Source: Berberis thunbergii
Lineage: Eukaryota; Streptophyta; Magnoliopsida; Ranunculales; Berberidaceae
Assembly (NCBI GenBank): GCA_003290165.1
Contig: QNQO01000671.1
Coordinates: 540,833 to 604,832, forward strand
Direction: 5' to 3'
Length of the DNA stretch: 64,000 bases
Below are positions 33,910 through 44,268 of the stretch, piece by piece. The notes beneath the pieces are model-generated. The model was not told the origin of the DNA and made no database searches. It saw only the letters and a program-made list of their open reading frames with translations. Each line of letters starts with the position of its first letter. Within the stretch, counting starts at the first letter, position 1. The translations under genes and the position numbers were made by a program.

Positions 33910-34290
33910 GGTTGTATGCTGGAATATTGGAGAGATTATGTCATGGGTGCTGTAAAGTGTTTTGGTATGCGTTTCTGTTAGTGTTAAGAGTGCTCTGTTA
34001 GTTCTGTTAGGAGTGCTCTGTTAGTATTAACAGATTAGTGGTTCAGACAGTCTATAAATATGAAGACATGAGGAGAACATGGTATTTTCATTGATTGTAA
34101 TAAAAGTATACATCAGAGCAATTGCTCTTGGGAGTGTATGGCCACTCGAATAGCCTATTTGTAACTTTCCACTCCATTGTTAATGCAATTGTTCCTTGTC
34201 TATCTTCTGATTCTGAACTTCTGCATCTGCAAGTCTTTTGTCTTCCATATCATCAATATCATCAATCTCTGTCAGATTCTCTAGAATTGA
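33910..34290 (+). repeat. LTR-like repeat, copy 2
   Basis: GGAGAGATTATGTCATGG, AAGAGTGCTCTGTTAG, the TATA box CTATAAATATG (about 34052), an AATAAAAG signal and GAGCAATTGCTCT line up with copy 1. The two copies are clearly diverged. Confidence 0.45.
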
Positions 34291-34719
34291 AAACAGGCTC
34301 ACCTGCAGAAATATACAATTGATCATCAGTTCATAACACTGTTCTATACTGCATTGAGTTTATGGCTGTTCCATTCGAGTTGTTTCATTTTCTGTCAAAC
34401 AACCAATAGGTGACGAGCTTCTGTCTAGAAGAGGTTTTAATATTTGTACCCCAATAGGTGATAAGCTTATCTGATTACGAAGAAATAATAATTGATCTTC
34501 GTTTTGTAAAAAAAATTTCTCCTGCTTTATTTTAATGTTTTGCATTTCTGTGCACCAGATCTTAACACATTCATACATAACAATTCCTTATGGGTAAACT
34601 AAATAGGATAGAATTTTTTTTTATGTATTAAGTTTACGAAGTTTTTTTTTGTTCATTTCATTCTTTCGTTTCTTCCATATTGTTTTATTGAATTATTTGA
34701 TTCTTCTCCTGTCTGTTTT

Positions 34720-35320
34720 TAGTCTGTTATTCCCAAGCTATTCAGTTCCAAGGGACGAAGATGTTCGGATGACGATCGTTTTGGAAGCAGAGGAGTCAGA
34801 CTTGTTGATGCAGCACCTGTGATGAGAAAAAGCTTTCCAGGTGGGGTCACATATATTTTAAAATAAACCTTAATTTATGTCATGAAGTAACTATCATATC
34901 TCAAAAAAATTTTAATTGTTCTTATTGTGGTATGGCGGCTCAGCCCCAGAGTTCAGCCCAGTGGATGGTGTTTGAGAGACAAATTCGAGAATTGAAGGCT
35001 TAAACCTATGTACGACCTTTGATCACCCGATGAAAACTATCACTGAAATGCAAGATTTTCGGTATGATGAGTTATAATGCTTGTATCATCTCAATTCCTT
35101 TCCCCCTCTCTATCCCTTGGTTGATATCTGATTATCAAATATCAAAACTTTACCATGTTGCAGAATCTCTGTGGGAACATGGAATGTTGGAGGTAAGACT
35201 CCAAAGGCAACGTATGCAATGTTTCTGGACAGCATGTTTGCGGTGTTGTGGTGTTCGGCATGGCCAATTGCCGTTGCTGAAGCTGGGAGTGGACATTTGG
35301 GTGCTGCATATTTCCGTTTA
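34720..35320 (+). pseudogene. Captured piece of inositol-polyphosphate 5-phosphatase gene
   Basis: After an AG acceptor (35163) the frame reads ISVGTWNVGGKTPK. The VGTWNVGGK block begins the catalytic domain of plant 5-phosphatases, which remove the 5-phosphate from inositol phosphates and phosphoinositides. The next codons are unlike the family, so only this exon edge is recognisable. An exon-like block upstream (34730-34840, KLFSSKGRRCSDDDRFGSRG) with a GT donor could be the preceding exon. The rest of the enzyme is absent. Confidence 0.62.
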
Positions 35321-35374
35321 GAGTCTGAGCTGAACAATTGAAACTCCATTATTGATAAGGTCTGGCAGTAATAG

Positions 35375-35690
35375 TTGTTGTTGTTGTTGTTGTTGTTGCT
35401 GCTGCTGCTTCTGTTGATGTGACTGTTGCTGCTGGAGCTGCAGCTCCTGTTGCATCTGCTGTTGCTGTTGCTGTTGATGTTGTCCAGAAACTATTGTAAA
35501 GATTGGTCGTAATCAGCTGAAGGTATCAACATGGTCTCAAAGAATTCAGGTAACACCTTTATGGACTCTTGAATAGATAGATGTTTTGGTTTCGTAAGCT
35601 CCAATTCATCTAGATTTCTCAAATCTCTCTTCAATAGGTGATTTTTCTTAAGCATTTTCTGGGAGGTGGATTTATCAAGCATGCACAGGT
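35375..35690 (-). pseudogene. Gln-rich gene fragment, piece 1
   Basis: The minus strand of 35485-35375 reads HQQQQQQQMQQELQLQQQQ and more Gln. Beside it, in another frame (35682-35491), is KKNHLLKRDLRNLDELELTK, then LSIQESIKVLPEFFETML. Gln-rich runs typify plant transcriptional co-regulators, but I cannot assign a family. The plus strand reads as Val/Ala repeats, which is a shadow. A second piece lies at 36580-36740. Confidence 0.5.
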
Positions 35691-35699
35691 ATGCATTAT

Positions 35700-36570
35700 T
35701 GTGGACAGTTTGTAGTCAACTTCTTCAAGATATATTTTCAAACTTTCATTTACTTATGAATCTCCATCTGTTGATTATGGTTCGTGAACAAATTCTCCAC
35801 TTTTTTGTTACAGGAAAATATACTGCTGCTTCATGATTTTCTCGACATTCTACCAAGAACAGAAAAACAGGCAGAATAAAGTAATGAAGAGGTTGGGTTT
35901 TGGTGCATTTTCTGACAGCTTATATAGTTTTTTTCTCAGGACTGATCATTTTGTTCAATGGATTCTTCTTCTGCATGGTTATGAGTTTCACACTCCATGA
36001 GCTAATGTTTTATTGTCTTAAATACCGATATTCGATATGTTATATATGTTGAATAATTTTCTTAACATTTATATGAATTGTTGTCTGACGCGTTCTCTCA
36101 ATACAGGATAGCACCCATTAATTTTTAAACCTAAGGGGAAGACTACTAATAAGGTACATGTTCAAAGCTCTTAGATGTTACAGATCTATTAATCAGATTT
36201 TCTTCCTATCTTTCTTGATTATACTAGGATTTTTTTTTGCAAATTTAATCTGATGATCCTTGCTAGTTTTTTTTTCCATGATTTGTATAATGAAAAGCAT
36301 TAAAAATTGATTTGGATCCACTGAACTATCTATGTCAACCATGCTTACATGGGTTTCGACTGTTTTCTTACCAAATTACAGTTTTCCCTTAGAAAGAAGC
36401 GCAAGTACGTTTCAAAGAAAACCAAACCAAGTGTTTCTTGTAATAAGTATTCCAATGTGTTACCAATTAAGTTTTCCCTCAAACATGTTGTTTCGTAGGT
36501 TACAGATTTCTATTCAACTGTTGATTCTATTGACAGAAATATGTTCTGTTCAGGGAATTGTAGTTTGAGT
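35700..36570. other. AT-rich spacer in CACTA-like element
   Basis: Intron-like T-rich sequence between the Gln-rich pieces. No domain was recognised. Confidence 0.4.
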
Positions 36571-36579
36571 TTACTGTCA

Positions 36580-36740
36580 TTGTTGGTTATTCTGTTGATG
36601 TTGTTGTTTTTGTTGTCGTTGCTGTTGTCGCAGCTGTAGATTAATAAGAGTTTGTCGCTGCTGGGGCCACATAAGCTGTGACTGGTTAAACTGATCATGT
36701 GCAGAGACATACCTTAACAAAACTGTTACAAAAGTTGTGA
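36580..36740 (-). pseudogene. Gln-rich gene fragment, piece 2
   Basis: The minus strand reads AHDQFNQSQLMWPQQRQTLI, then LQLRQQQRQQKQQHQQNNQQ. It has the same composition and orientation as piece 1 and probably comes from the same source gene. It directly abuts the HSP70 piece, which is on the plus strand. Confidence 0.48.
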
Positions 36741-37210
36741 TTACAGTCCCTGCATATTTCAATGATGCTCAGAGATCAACAAGCAACAAATTAAGGATGT
36801 CGGAAGAATTGCTGGTCTTGATGATGTACAGAGAATTATCAAAGAGCCAGCTGCAGCAGCATTATCTTATGGGTTAAATGACAAGGAAGGTCTCATAGCA
36901 ACCTTCGATTCTGGTGGTGCAACTTTTATGTTTCTATCCTAGCTTGAAATCTCTAAGGGTGTTTTTGCGGTAAAAGCAACAAATGGTGACACTTTCTTGG
37001 GTGGAGAGGATTTTGACAACACACTGCTTGATTGTTTGGACAGTGAATTCAAGAGGACGTAGGGTATTGATCTCTCAAAGAATAGATTATCCCTGTAAAG
37101 ACTCCAAGAAGTAGCTGAGAAGGCTAAAATAGAACTCTCGTCCACATCACAGACTGACATCAACCTGCCATTCATTACTGTTGATGCATCAGGTGCAAAT
37201 CAATTTGTTG
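36731..37210 (+). pseudogene. Captured fragment of mitochondrial-type HSP70
   Basis: About 160 codons from the ATPase domain. [17 protein letters not shown] (one frame), then after a frameshift [37 protein letters not shown] (the phosphate-2 loop, normally DLGGGTFD), [20 protein letters not shown] and [19 protein letters not shown]. This corresponds roughly to residues 190-390 of a roughly 680-residue DnaK-type chaperone. The [15 protein letters not shown] block is that of plant mitochondrial HSP70. It has one frameshift, at least three in-frame stops, and changed catalytic loops. No introns interrupt it. Confidence 0.88.
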
Positions 37211-37457
37211 ATTATGTTGATTCACTTTAGAAGCATCTAACTGAAATCCAGGAATAGGCAAGTGTTGTGTTGTATATTCTGCAGTAGTTAGTTGCTCCCC
37301 TTCCTGTTTTCGAGAGAATTATTGTGCACCATGAATGGTTTTGTATTGGTACATTTTTAAGCTATTATTCAAATTTGTTGTCAATAAAATGTATTCCATA
37401 ATCTTGTGTCTTGATTTACTTTCCTTTTAAAGTTTCCAGATTACGGTGAATTGGCTC
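37211..37457. other. Spacer between HSP70 fragment and right terminus
   Basis: AT-rich sequence with a polyadenylation-like AATAAAATG near 37384. HSP70 similarity ends after SGAN; nothing else was recognised. Confidence 0.4.
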
Positions 37458-37890
37458 TACTACAAGAAAAATGTTGATTAATAGCATTTCAAAACGCTAT
37501 AAAATAATATACAATAAACGCTATAATATTAGTCTACAATATCATTTTTAAAGGATATAAATATACCATAGCGTTTATAAACTGCTATGGTATAGTATAC
37601 AATAGCGATTTATAGCGGTTTTAAAACGCTATGGTAGACTATAAATAGCCTATAGTAGACTATTCCATAGCAGTTTTATAGTCTACCATAGCGTTTTTAA
37701 ACTGCTATGGTATAGTCTACCATAGCGTTTTAAAACTGCTATAAATAGTCTACCTACGTTGGCGGTTTAAAAACGCTATGATAGTCCGTGTTTCTATTAT
37801 AGCGTTGGCTGTCATAGCGTTTACTAAACCGCTATAGTAGGATACCATAGCGGTTTTGAAACGCTATTGATGAGACTTTTTCTTGTAGTG
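37458..37890. repeat. Right terminal region: dense subterminal repeats, or a separate small CACTA
   Basis: About a dozen copies, in both orientations, of CATAGCGTTTTAAAACTGCT-like motifs. The block is itself bounded by TACTACAAGAAAAATG at 37458 and, inverted, CACTACAAGAAAAAGTC at 37890. It could therefore be a 433-bp non-autonomous CACTA on its own. The flanks CTC and GCA are not a duplication. Confidence 0.8.
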
Positions 37891-38790
37891 GCATGTCGTG
37901 TTAGGCCAGTCGTTTGGGACATTAGAGTTTGTAGCTTTGCAGATGGCACCGCATTAGGATACAAACAAGCCCGAAGTGGTACTGGTGCACGTTGTTGGAT
38001 GTGTCTGGGTGAGACACATTTGTAGGGTATGCGGATACATACGATATGAGACACTTATATAGGGATTTATTATGGTTTCAACTTGATTGCCATACATAGG
38101 AGGCTTTGCAAGTTTATGATTGTTTCTATGTTCAAATCACTTGAAATTTACTATGTTTGAATCATCTGATATGAGTAGCACATCTTGTAAACTTGTATTT
38201 ACCGTTTAGCATTGAATGCCTTGTTGTTGGTGCATGAACTTAAAAGCGTTATCCTTAGAGACACAATGTGACTAAGATTCTAGAAACTTGTACTAGAATA
38301 CCGCTTATGTTATGAATCATGCATCTAGAATTAAGTTGTTATTCATTACTGTGTGGCATGGCTTCCTACTACATAGTTTATTGATTTTGTATTTAGTTCA
38401 CTCGCACAAGCTAGCTTTGTGCTTTGCTAATCCTGCAAAGGGTGTGCTTTTATTGGAGTGCAAGTAGTGTTGTTGTTCCTGTCGATTTTGTCACCTTAAG
38501 CCCAGTCTTCAGTTGTAGACTCATTTTGTGTTTTTTAATCTTGTCCACCCTGTGCGGGTATGTTTTGCTTTCATTGTACTTTAATACACTTTGCTAAATA
38601 ATGAATGTTTTTATATATTGGTTTTGTCGCTACGACGCAGGGCTAGGCAAATTGAATACGTTTTTTGTTCGAGTTTTACCGTAGTTGGTTATTTTATATT
38701 TTGTTTATCGATTCAAGAATATGTTATATTATGATGTTGTGTCTGGTTACGAGGTCTGTGGTTACAAATTTAGTTCAAGTATCGACACAC
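37891..38790 (+). repeat. 3' LTR of Tekay-like element, second piece
   Basis: From about 38370 it matches the end of the left LTR (TTTAGTTCACTCGCA, CAGTCTTCAGTTGTAGACTC, AATATGTTATATTATGATGT). The preceding roughly 480 bases are LTR sequence missing from the left copy. The final roughly 35 bases ending GGGGCGTGACA are absent. Confidence 0.8.
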
Positions 38791-40185
38791 TGCCAACCCT
38801 GATTTGTTCAAAATTATTGTCTTCTAAATTTCAAGGCAAATCAACACTTTTTTCTGTGTTTGTTCCCTTCTTATTAACTACTAGCAAAATTCTAAGAAAA
38901 ATGCAAATAAAGTGGCTCGTAGGGGTTATCGTCCTACTCACCAAGTTAAAAGGGTTCAAGCTCAAAATTTTAGAAAACTTTAGGATCAAATAAAATTAAG
39001 ACTTGGTGGAGAGAAGAGAAATAAGATTTGGATAATCGAAGATGACTTTAAAAAAAAAAAACCTTGATTCAAAATTGAAAAATGAAAATTACTAAACAAA
39101 ATTATCAATTAAAAGAAATGTCTCAAGGATTGGAGAATTCACCTCTTAGCTTTGTAGAAATTAATTTAACACATTGTTGTAAATCTTTTCCTGAATACTT
39201 GCAAAAATTCCTTTAACTTTTAATTCAAAACCAATGTTCAAAAGAATTTTTTTTTTCAAATATAAAATTTTACTTACCTCTTTCAATGATAAAAGAAATA
39301 CCTTGACCATCATTTATCCACCCCTCTCGATGATGATTTTTCAACAAATGGTTATAATTTACAAATAATTGAAAACTACGAAAAACAAATATAATCCTTG
39401 TTTCCAAGTCCTTATCTTCATTTCGCATAATCCTTTGTTGTCCATCTTTCGATTTGACAACTTTGATTCATTGGTTGAATCTAGGATTAACAGAAATTAT
39501 ACAAGTTTTATTATTTTTTGTGTTAAAAAATCTCTACATCACTCAAGTAAGTTTCATCTCCTATCCTTGAGAAGAGAGGTTAGCCTACCATTGTCATTGT
39601 GATGAAATAATCTAAGAGTAAAACTAGAAAGGTAGATGAGGAAGTAAACTAATTAAATTAAAAGATAACTAATGCATAGAAAATATTAAATTCAAAACTA
39701 AAAACTTACATATAATAAACTTGACTTGAACGAAAGCTCCAACGAAAGAAAGAAAACTAATCTAAGCTATTCTAGAGATAAAAGAATGATGTATGAAAAA
39801 ACTAGATGTCTCATTTCCAAGAGTTTGAGTGTCTATTTATAATGTTATCCTCCAAAGCTAGAAATGGGGATAAATCTCACAAATCTCTTGATTATACTCC
39901 AAATCTCACAAATCCCTTGATTATACTTCAAATCATATCATATAAAATTTATGGAGCCATAATTAGGGATAGATACATCAAGGGATTCCTAATTGGAGAT
40001 AGATATGATGAGATAAAATCAAGGCAATGAAATATTCTTTGATTTTATGCTTTATTTGTCTTTATGATTGCATGTTCCACATTTGAAATTCTTATCTTAA
40101 TTTGCCACACGTCACCATAGCCTGGCATCAAAGGTTTTGAAGCACTTTGAAGGAATTTTAATATACATGTTAGGAGACTAGTGAA
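38791..40185 (-). other. AT-rich segment with minus-strand promoter-like sequence, possible solo LTR
   Basis: No protein-like frame. On the minus strand a TATA box (ATTATAAATAGACACTCAAA, about 39825-39845) lies in a context like that of the Ogre-like LTR (TTTATAAATAGAACTCAAAC at about 51950). It occupies the place where the LTR end and about 0.75 kb of LINE sequence are missing. Ends and target duplication were not found. Confidence 0.4.
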
Positions 40186-40189
40186 AATC

Positions 40190-41640
40190 TCGATGGTACT
40201 CTAGGTTTGGTTTCGTTTTGTAAATGGTTTTTCCCGGTCTGGAATTTTGTTTTTGTTAATGTTAGTTTTATTATTTTGGGAGATTTGGAAACAACATTAT
40301 AAAAGTGTATTTGAAAACGTTAAACAAAATGCTTTTGTAGTGATTATGGTTGTTCGTAGATGGTTGAAAAATGCTAATTCAAATTTCCCAAAGCAGGGTA
40401 GTTCAAACAGTAAAGTGATTTTGGCACTCGATTTTCAAGTGATGCCTTTGCCGTCTAGAGTTAATAAGATAATTTACTTGTCCTTCCCTCCGGCTGGTTT
40501 TGTGGCTCTAAATGTGGATGAGTAGTCAAAAAATAACTTTGCGGCAGGTGGAGTGATCGTTAAAGATGAATTGGGATCCTGTTTGGCAGCGCAACAACTG
40601 TCTTTTGGTAAAGAGACTAACAACAAGGCAGAAGTATTGTCTTTGTTGGACGGATTGCGATTATGTAACAAGTTGGGGCTGTCGAAGATTATTATTCAAA
40701 TGGTTCGGCATTGGTCAAAGGCTGGTTTTATGATAAATTTAAAATTCCATGGTTTTTTTAAAATGTGTGGGAGGAAATTCATAGACTTAAAAAAGGTAGG
40801 GAGGTTTGTTGGAAACACGTGTTTAAGGAGACGAATGCAATTGCCGATTCGCTGGAGGGAAAAGCGGACAGGGAAAGAAGGTAAAAAAACAACGACTTGA
40901 CTAGCATGCCAACCAGAGTTCAGGGCTGGTTAGTTTAAATCGAGCCATTACAACCTATCTTCGTCTTCAATGAGTTAGATCAGTTGTTCTATTTCTCTAG
41001 GAATGTTCCCTATTTGTTAATATAAAAAAGATCATGACGTGTTTCTCTTGCTGTACTCTATTTGGTTGGAGCTTTTGCAAGAGGGCATGGGCGGAAGCTA
41101 TTGAATTCAGTTGTTGCATTAGCTGCAAAGTTTAGTCAATATAGAGTCTGATAATATGTTTTCCTAAATCTGGTTTGGGGGTCTGGCTATCATGTTTGGT
41201 TGTTGATCTCTGGGCGTCTCTTGGAAATGTTGTGATATTTCTTCGTGGTGCCAGGGCCCGATCATGGTCTAAGAGAAGGGGGTATTGCAAGTTTGATTTA
41301 TGTCTCTGGAGGCTTTGAACTTTTGGTGCTTCGATTTTTCAAAATAAAGTATGATTGTTGGTGAAGACAGTTGCGGTTTTGGGGAGCAATGTTGCGCAAG
41401 TTTTTTAGTGATGTTTATTATTGGTATGTGCTATAGAGTATCGTGAGCAGTAGGCGCGTGGTAGTCCTGATTAGATGGATGATGAAAGCCCTTACACACT
41501 TGAATTTTGTTTCTCATTTTGGTGGTGTTTTGTTGCCACGTGTTTCTAATATTTTGGGTAAAGTCGTAATGCACCCCTGATTAATTTGTAAGCCTTTTTT
41601 TGGTAACATAATAAAGGTTCGATATCTTATAGTTGCCCTC
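40190..41640 (+). mobile_element. LINE 3' part after the nested insertions
   Basis: It contains the RNase H domain and a roughly 740-bp 3' untranslated region. The CCHC/zf-RVT region expected between the RT (ending 20785) and RNase H, about 250 codons, is missing. This points to a deletion at the junction. No poly(A) tail is clear near 41640. Confidence 0.68.
40250..40900 (+). pseudogene. LINE ORF2 C-terminal RNase H domain
   Basis: FWEIWKQHYKSVFENVKQ is the usual approach to the domain. Then FPPAGFVALNVDE (catalytic Asp), a stop, NFAAGGVIVKDELGSCLAAQ, NNKAEVLSLLDGLRLC (catalytic Glu in KAE) and LGLSKIIIQMV. This is the RVT_3-type RNase H found at the end of plant L1 ORF2. It would degrade RNA in the RNA/DNA hybrid. 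Confidence 0.85.
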
Positions 41641-42479
41641 CCGGAGGATTAAATAAATTAAAATCCACGTCAAAATAACTCGCCAGAGATGAGGATCTCA
41701 TGGAAAAATGATTTGGAAAGATTTCTAGGGACACAAATTGAAGATTCAAGAAATTCAATAAAACTAAAAAGAGCTTCACTTGAAAGAAACAATGAATACT
41801 AGGATACAACTCCAGTGAAAGAAGAATAAAATGAAGAAAGAAATAAAATGCAACAACTGAGGACATATTAGCAACTTGTCAATAATATGCCCCAGCAATG
41901 TTGAAAAAGTGTTTATCAACCTCAAGGCGGTCAAGCTTTTTCCGTGGCGAAGCGGTGCATCGAGGCGTTTTCATAAGAAAGTGAAGAAAATATTAAAAAA
42001 ACATAAACAAAATAAACAATCATCAATGCAAGAGATAACATGAATTCAATCATAAAATTGATTGAGGCGTACCTCATCATGACGATGTTGCTGCCTGCTT
42101 AAGCTTGGAAAACTTAAGGCGTGAAAGACAATATTCTTATTTTTACCCAAAACATAAACATCATATAATAATCATAAACTTATAAAATACGAGAAATAAA
42201 CAATTAATCATCATTCATCACAAGCTTATGAGCACAATAGCAAGTTCATTGACGATACGAATACGATAAATTCATATAAGAGGGTCAATAGAATAGTAAA
42301 CACATAAACGATAGTCCATAAATTCAAAATCGCATAAACACTAAATAACAAACTCCCAATCCTTGTTGTCTCCGTTGTCATCATCAATCTCATCATCACT
42401 ATCCACCGGAACATCTCCCTCGTTTGTCTCATAGTCATGCTCTATCCAATCTTCTTCTTCCTCTTCATCCCTCAAGTGC
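41641..42479. other. Unassigned AT-rich stretch
   Basis: No credible protein. It contains GGCG-rich phrases (AAGGCGGTCAAGC, GAGGCGTACC, AAGGCGTGAA, 41920-42125) that may be the subterminal part of the adjacent hAT element. Confidence 0.35.
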
Positions 42480-43880
42480 ATCAAAGCTTTCCCTAGGCCA
42501 TTTAGAGTGTGGAACATTAGTCTTTATCATATTACAATCACAATGAAATTATTAATTCTTTAAGTTCAATAATCATTTACCTTTTCTACTATTTAAACCT
42601 TCATATGTCTTCGATTGTTTTCTTCCAATACCAGTAGAGTAGACTTCTCCTTTGATTTTTTCATTTTTCTACTTTCATCATTCCCACCTCCTTCTTGATT
42701 CCCGTCAAGCGTAATAGCATTAATATCAATTTCATCAAAATTTTGATGCTATTAATTGAGCTTCACGACAAGGGTTTGAAACTACTAGCACTAGAACTTG
42801 GGTTGGGTTCCCTACACCATTTCCATTGTAATTTGAGTAGGGGGTTCAACTTCAAGATCATGCTCTACTAGTCATTCATTGTCACTATCCACCACATCCA
42901 AATCCATTGGAAATGATGCATCCTGAGTTTTGCTTTACCCCCTCATCATCAACTTTTTAACTCTCAACCTTTTGTTGTACATGACATATACCATGGCATT
43001 GAGCTTTGTTGCAGCCAATCTATTTCTTTTCTTCATATGTGCCTACAAAACATGTAACTAGCTATAAATTTAAATGCAAATTATTAACAGAATAACCATT
43101 GCAAGTAATTATTACTTACATGGTTAAAGGTTGACCAATTCCTCTTACATGCCAATGGTGAACAAGTAAGGCTTAACACTCTAATGGCAAAGTGTACCAA
43201 CTCAGGTGTGCTATCTCCATGAGCCATCCACCAATTAGTTGCAAGTATAGCATTTAAAATAAACATATTTAGTGAACACGAAAAATAATATTTATAATCA
43301 AAATATAACATAAACACAAGTTTTCCAGAAGGACGCATGTGCTTGTTGAGTATGTTTCATTTCTACCAAATAATCCCACTTTCTTTATAAATTTACCTAT
43401 TTGAATATGCACATTGTCCTTATCTTCATCAGCTGAAAGCAACTTATCCATGCAATTATAAAATCATTGCTTAATATAAAAATAGGATGAATGGCGATTA
43501 AACTCCATCTACTGGTTGAGAAAATAAGATGCAGCATGGAGGTCCTTATGCGATTGGGTATCACACCTCTTATCAATGACATCCCATATTTCTTTATACT
43601 TGGCCAACTCATTGTCAAAACTCAATGCAATCTCCTTTTGCAGGAGTTTTTTCTGAATCCATTATCCTCAACACATGGAATAAAGGCACTGTAACCTTCA
43701 AGGAGGAGGTGACACCAGGCCAAAAGTTGTTGTCTCCCAATATTATTTTTCTTATTGCCTTTCCTTTAGCTTACTAGCATATTGACTCCTTGTCCACTTG
43801 CTGGATGCAAACATTTCTTTCAATTTTTGTCTATTCCTTTTAATACTTTCAAGAGTTAAGCATCCCGTGCCAAACCTACA
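42400..43880 (-). pseudogene. hAT transposase remnant with intron
   Basis: Reading right to left: MFASSKWTRSQYASKLKERQ (about 43820-43760), EIWDVIDKRCDTQSHKDLHA then ASYFLN (about 43590-43510), and the dimerisation domain IRVLSLTCSPLACKRNWSTF (about 43200-43120). An intron with GTAAGT donor and TAG acceptor (about 43120-43040) follows, then MKKRNRLAATKLNAMVYVMY (about 43040-42975). An acidic tail EEEEEDWIEHDYE follows at about 42470. These are the DUF659-type core and hATC regions of plant hAT transposases, which cut and paste elements with 8-bp duplications. Several stops make it dead. Confidence 0.82.
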
Positions 43881-44039
43881 TTTAAAGGTCATAAATGAAC
43901 ATGTAAATATTGTTAAAAACTTAAAATAAAAATTATATATCGTTATTTACCTAGTAGGTACCGGGCCAACCAAACCTCTCCAAGTATAACTCCTCATCAA
44001 AGCAATTACTCAACCATGGTTGTATATGTAACTGTTAAC

Positions 44040-44268
44040 TCTCTTAGCTTTTCTATAGACCCAATACAAACAAAAATTTATCTCATCCACAATTCAAAAC
44101 CCTTTAACCAATAACTCTATGACATTTGGCTTGGTGTGGTTGCTAAAGTAGCAAATGAAGAAGCCCAGATTAAATTAGATTCATGGGCTTTAGGATGTCT
44201 AAGCCCAAGCTTTGTATGGGTTTACGGGTTTCTTGGCCCGAATCCTAAATTGCAAATTCTAACCCAAA
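44040..44268 (-). repeat. Partial 3' LTR of Ogre-like element
   Basis: CTCATCCACAATTCAAAACC, GTGTGGTTGCTAAA, AATGAAGAAGCC and CATGGGCTTTA match 51942-52164 in order. These are the two LTRs of the Ogre-like element. Ends are not defined on this side; the hAT remnant lies immediately to the left. Confidence 0.68.

Larger units (their letters stand above)
28311..37890. mobile_element. CACTA-like element of about 9.6 kb with host gene fragments
   Basis: The right end read inward is CACTACAAGAAAAAGTCTCA, the canonical plant CACTA terminus. The left end TGTTACAACACAAATGGTCA aligns with a second CACTACAAG-type terminus inside the element at 22 of 30 positions. Both ends carry subterminal repeats of the CATAGCGTTTTTAAA type. 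The inside has no transposase. It holds a mitochondrial HSP70 piece, a 5-phosphatase exon piece and Gln-rich pieces. It splits an LTR whose two halves flank it. No 3-bp target duplication is obvious, so the left end is less certain. Confidence 0.62.
20786..38790 (+). mobile_element. Tekay-like chromovirus (Ty3/gypsy), 3' LTR split
   Basis: Plus-strand element: left LTR 20786-22024, primer site, gag, protease, RT, RNase H, integrase and chromodomain-like tail to about 26500, and right LTR in two pieces (26555-28310 and 37891-38790) around a CACTA-like element. A gag with CCHC knuckle, GMDRLSRH after the protease, and a chromodomain-like end place it with Tekay/Del chromoviruses. All genes carry stops. 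No target duplication is seen because the last bases of the right LTR are missing. Confidence 0.87.

Noticed and set aside
35381..35480. Plus-strand Val/Ala repeat protein
   Set aside because: The complementary strand reads as Gln runs with mixed Leu and Met, a known protein type. The Val/Ala reading is more likely its shadow.
37458..37890. Block of inverted CATAGCG motifs considered as a microRNA or hairpin gene
   Set aside because: Bounded by CACTACAAG termini, so it is better explained as CACTA subterminal repeats.
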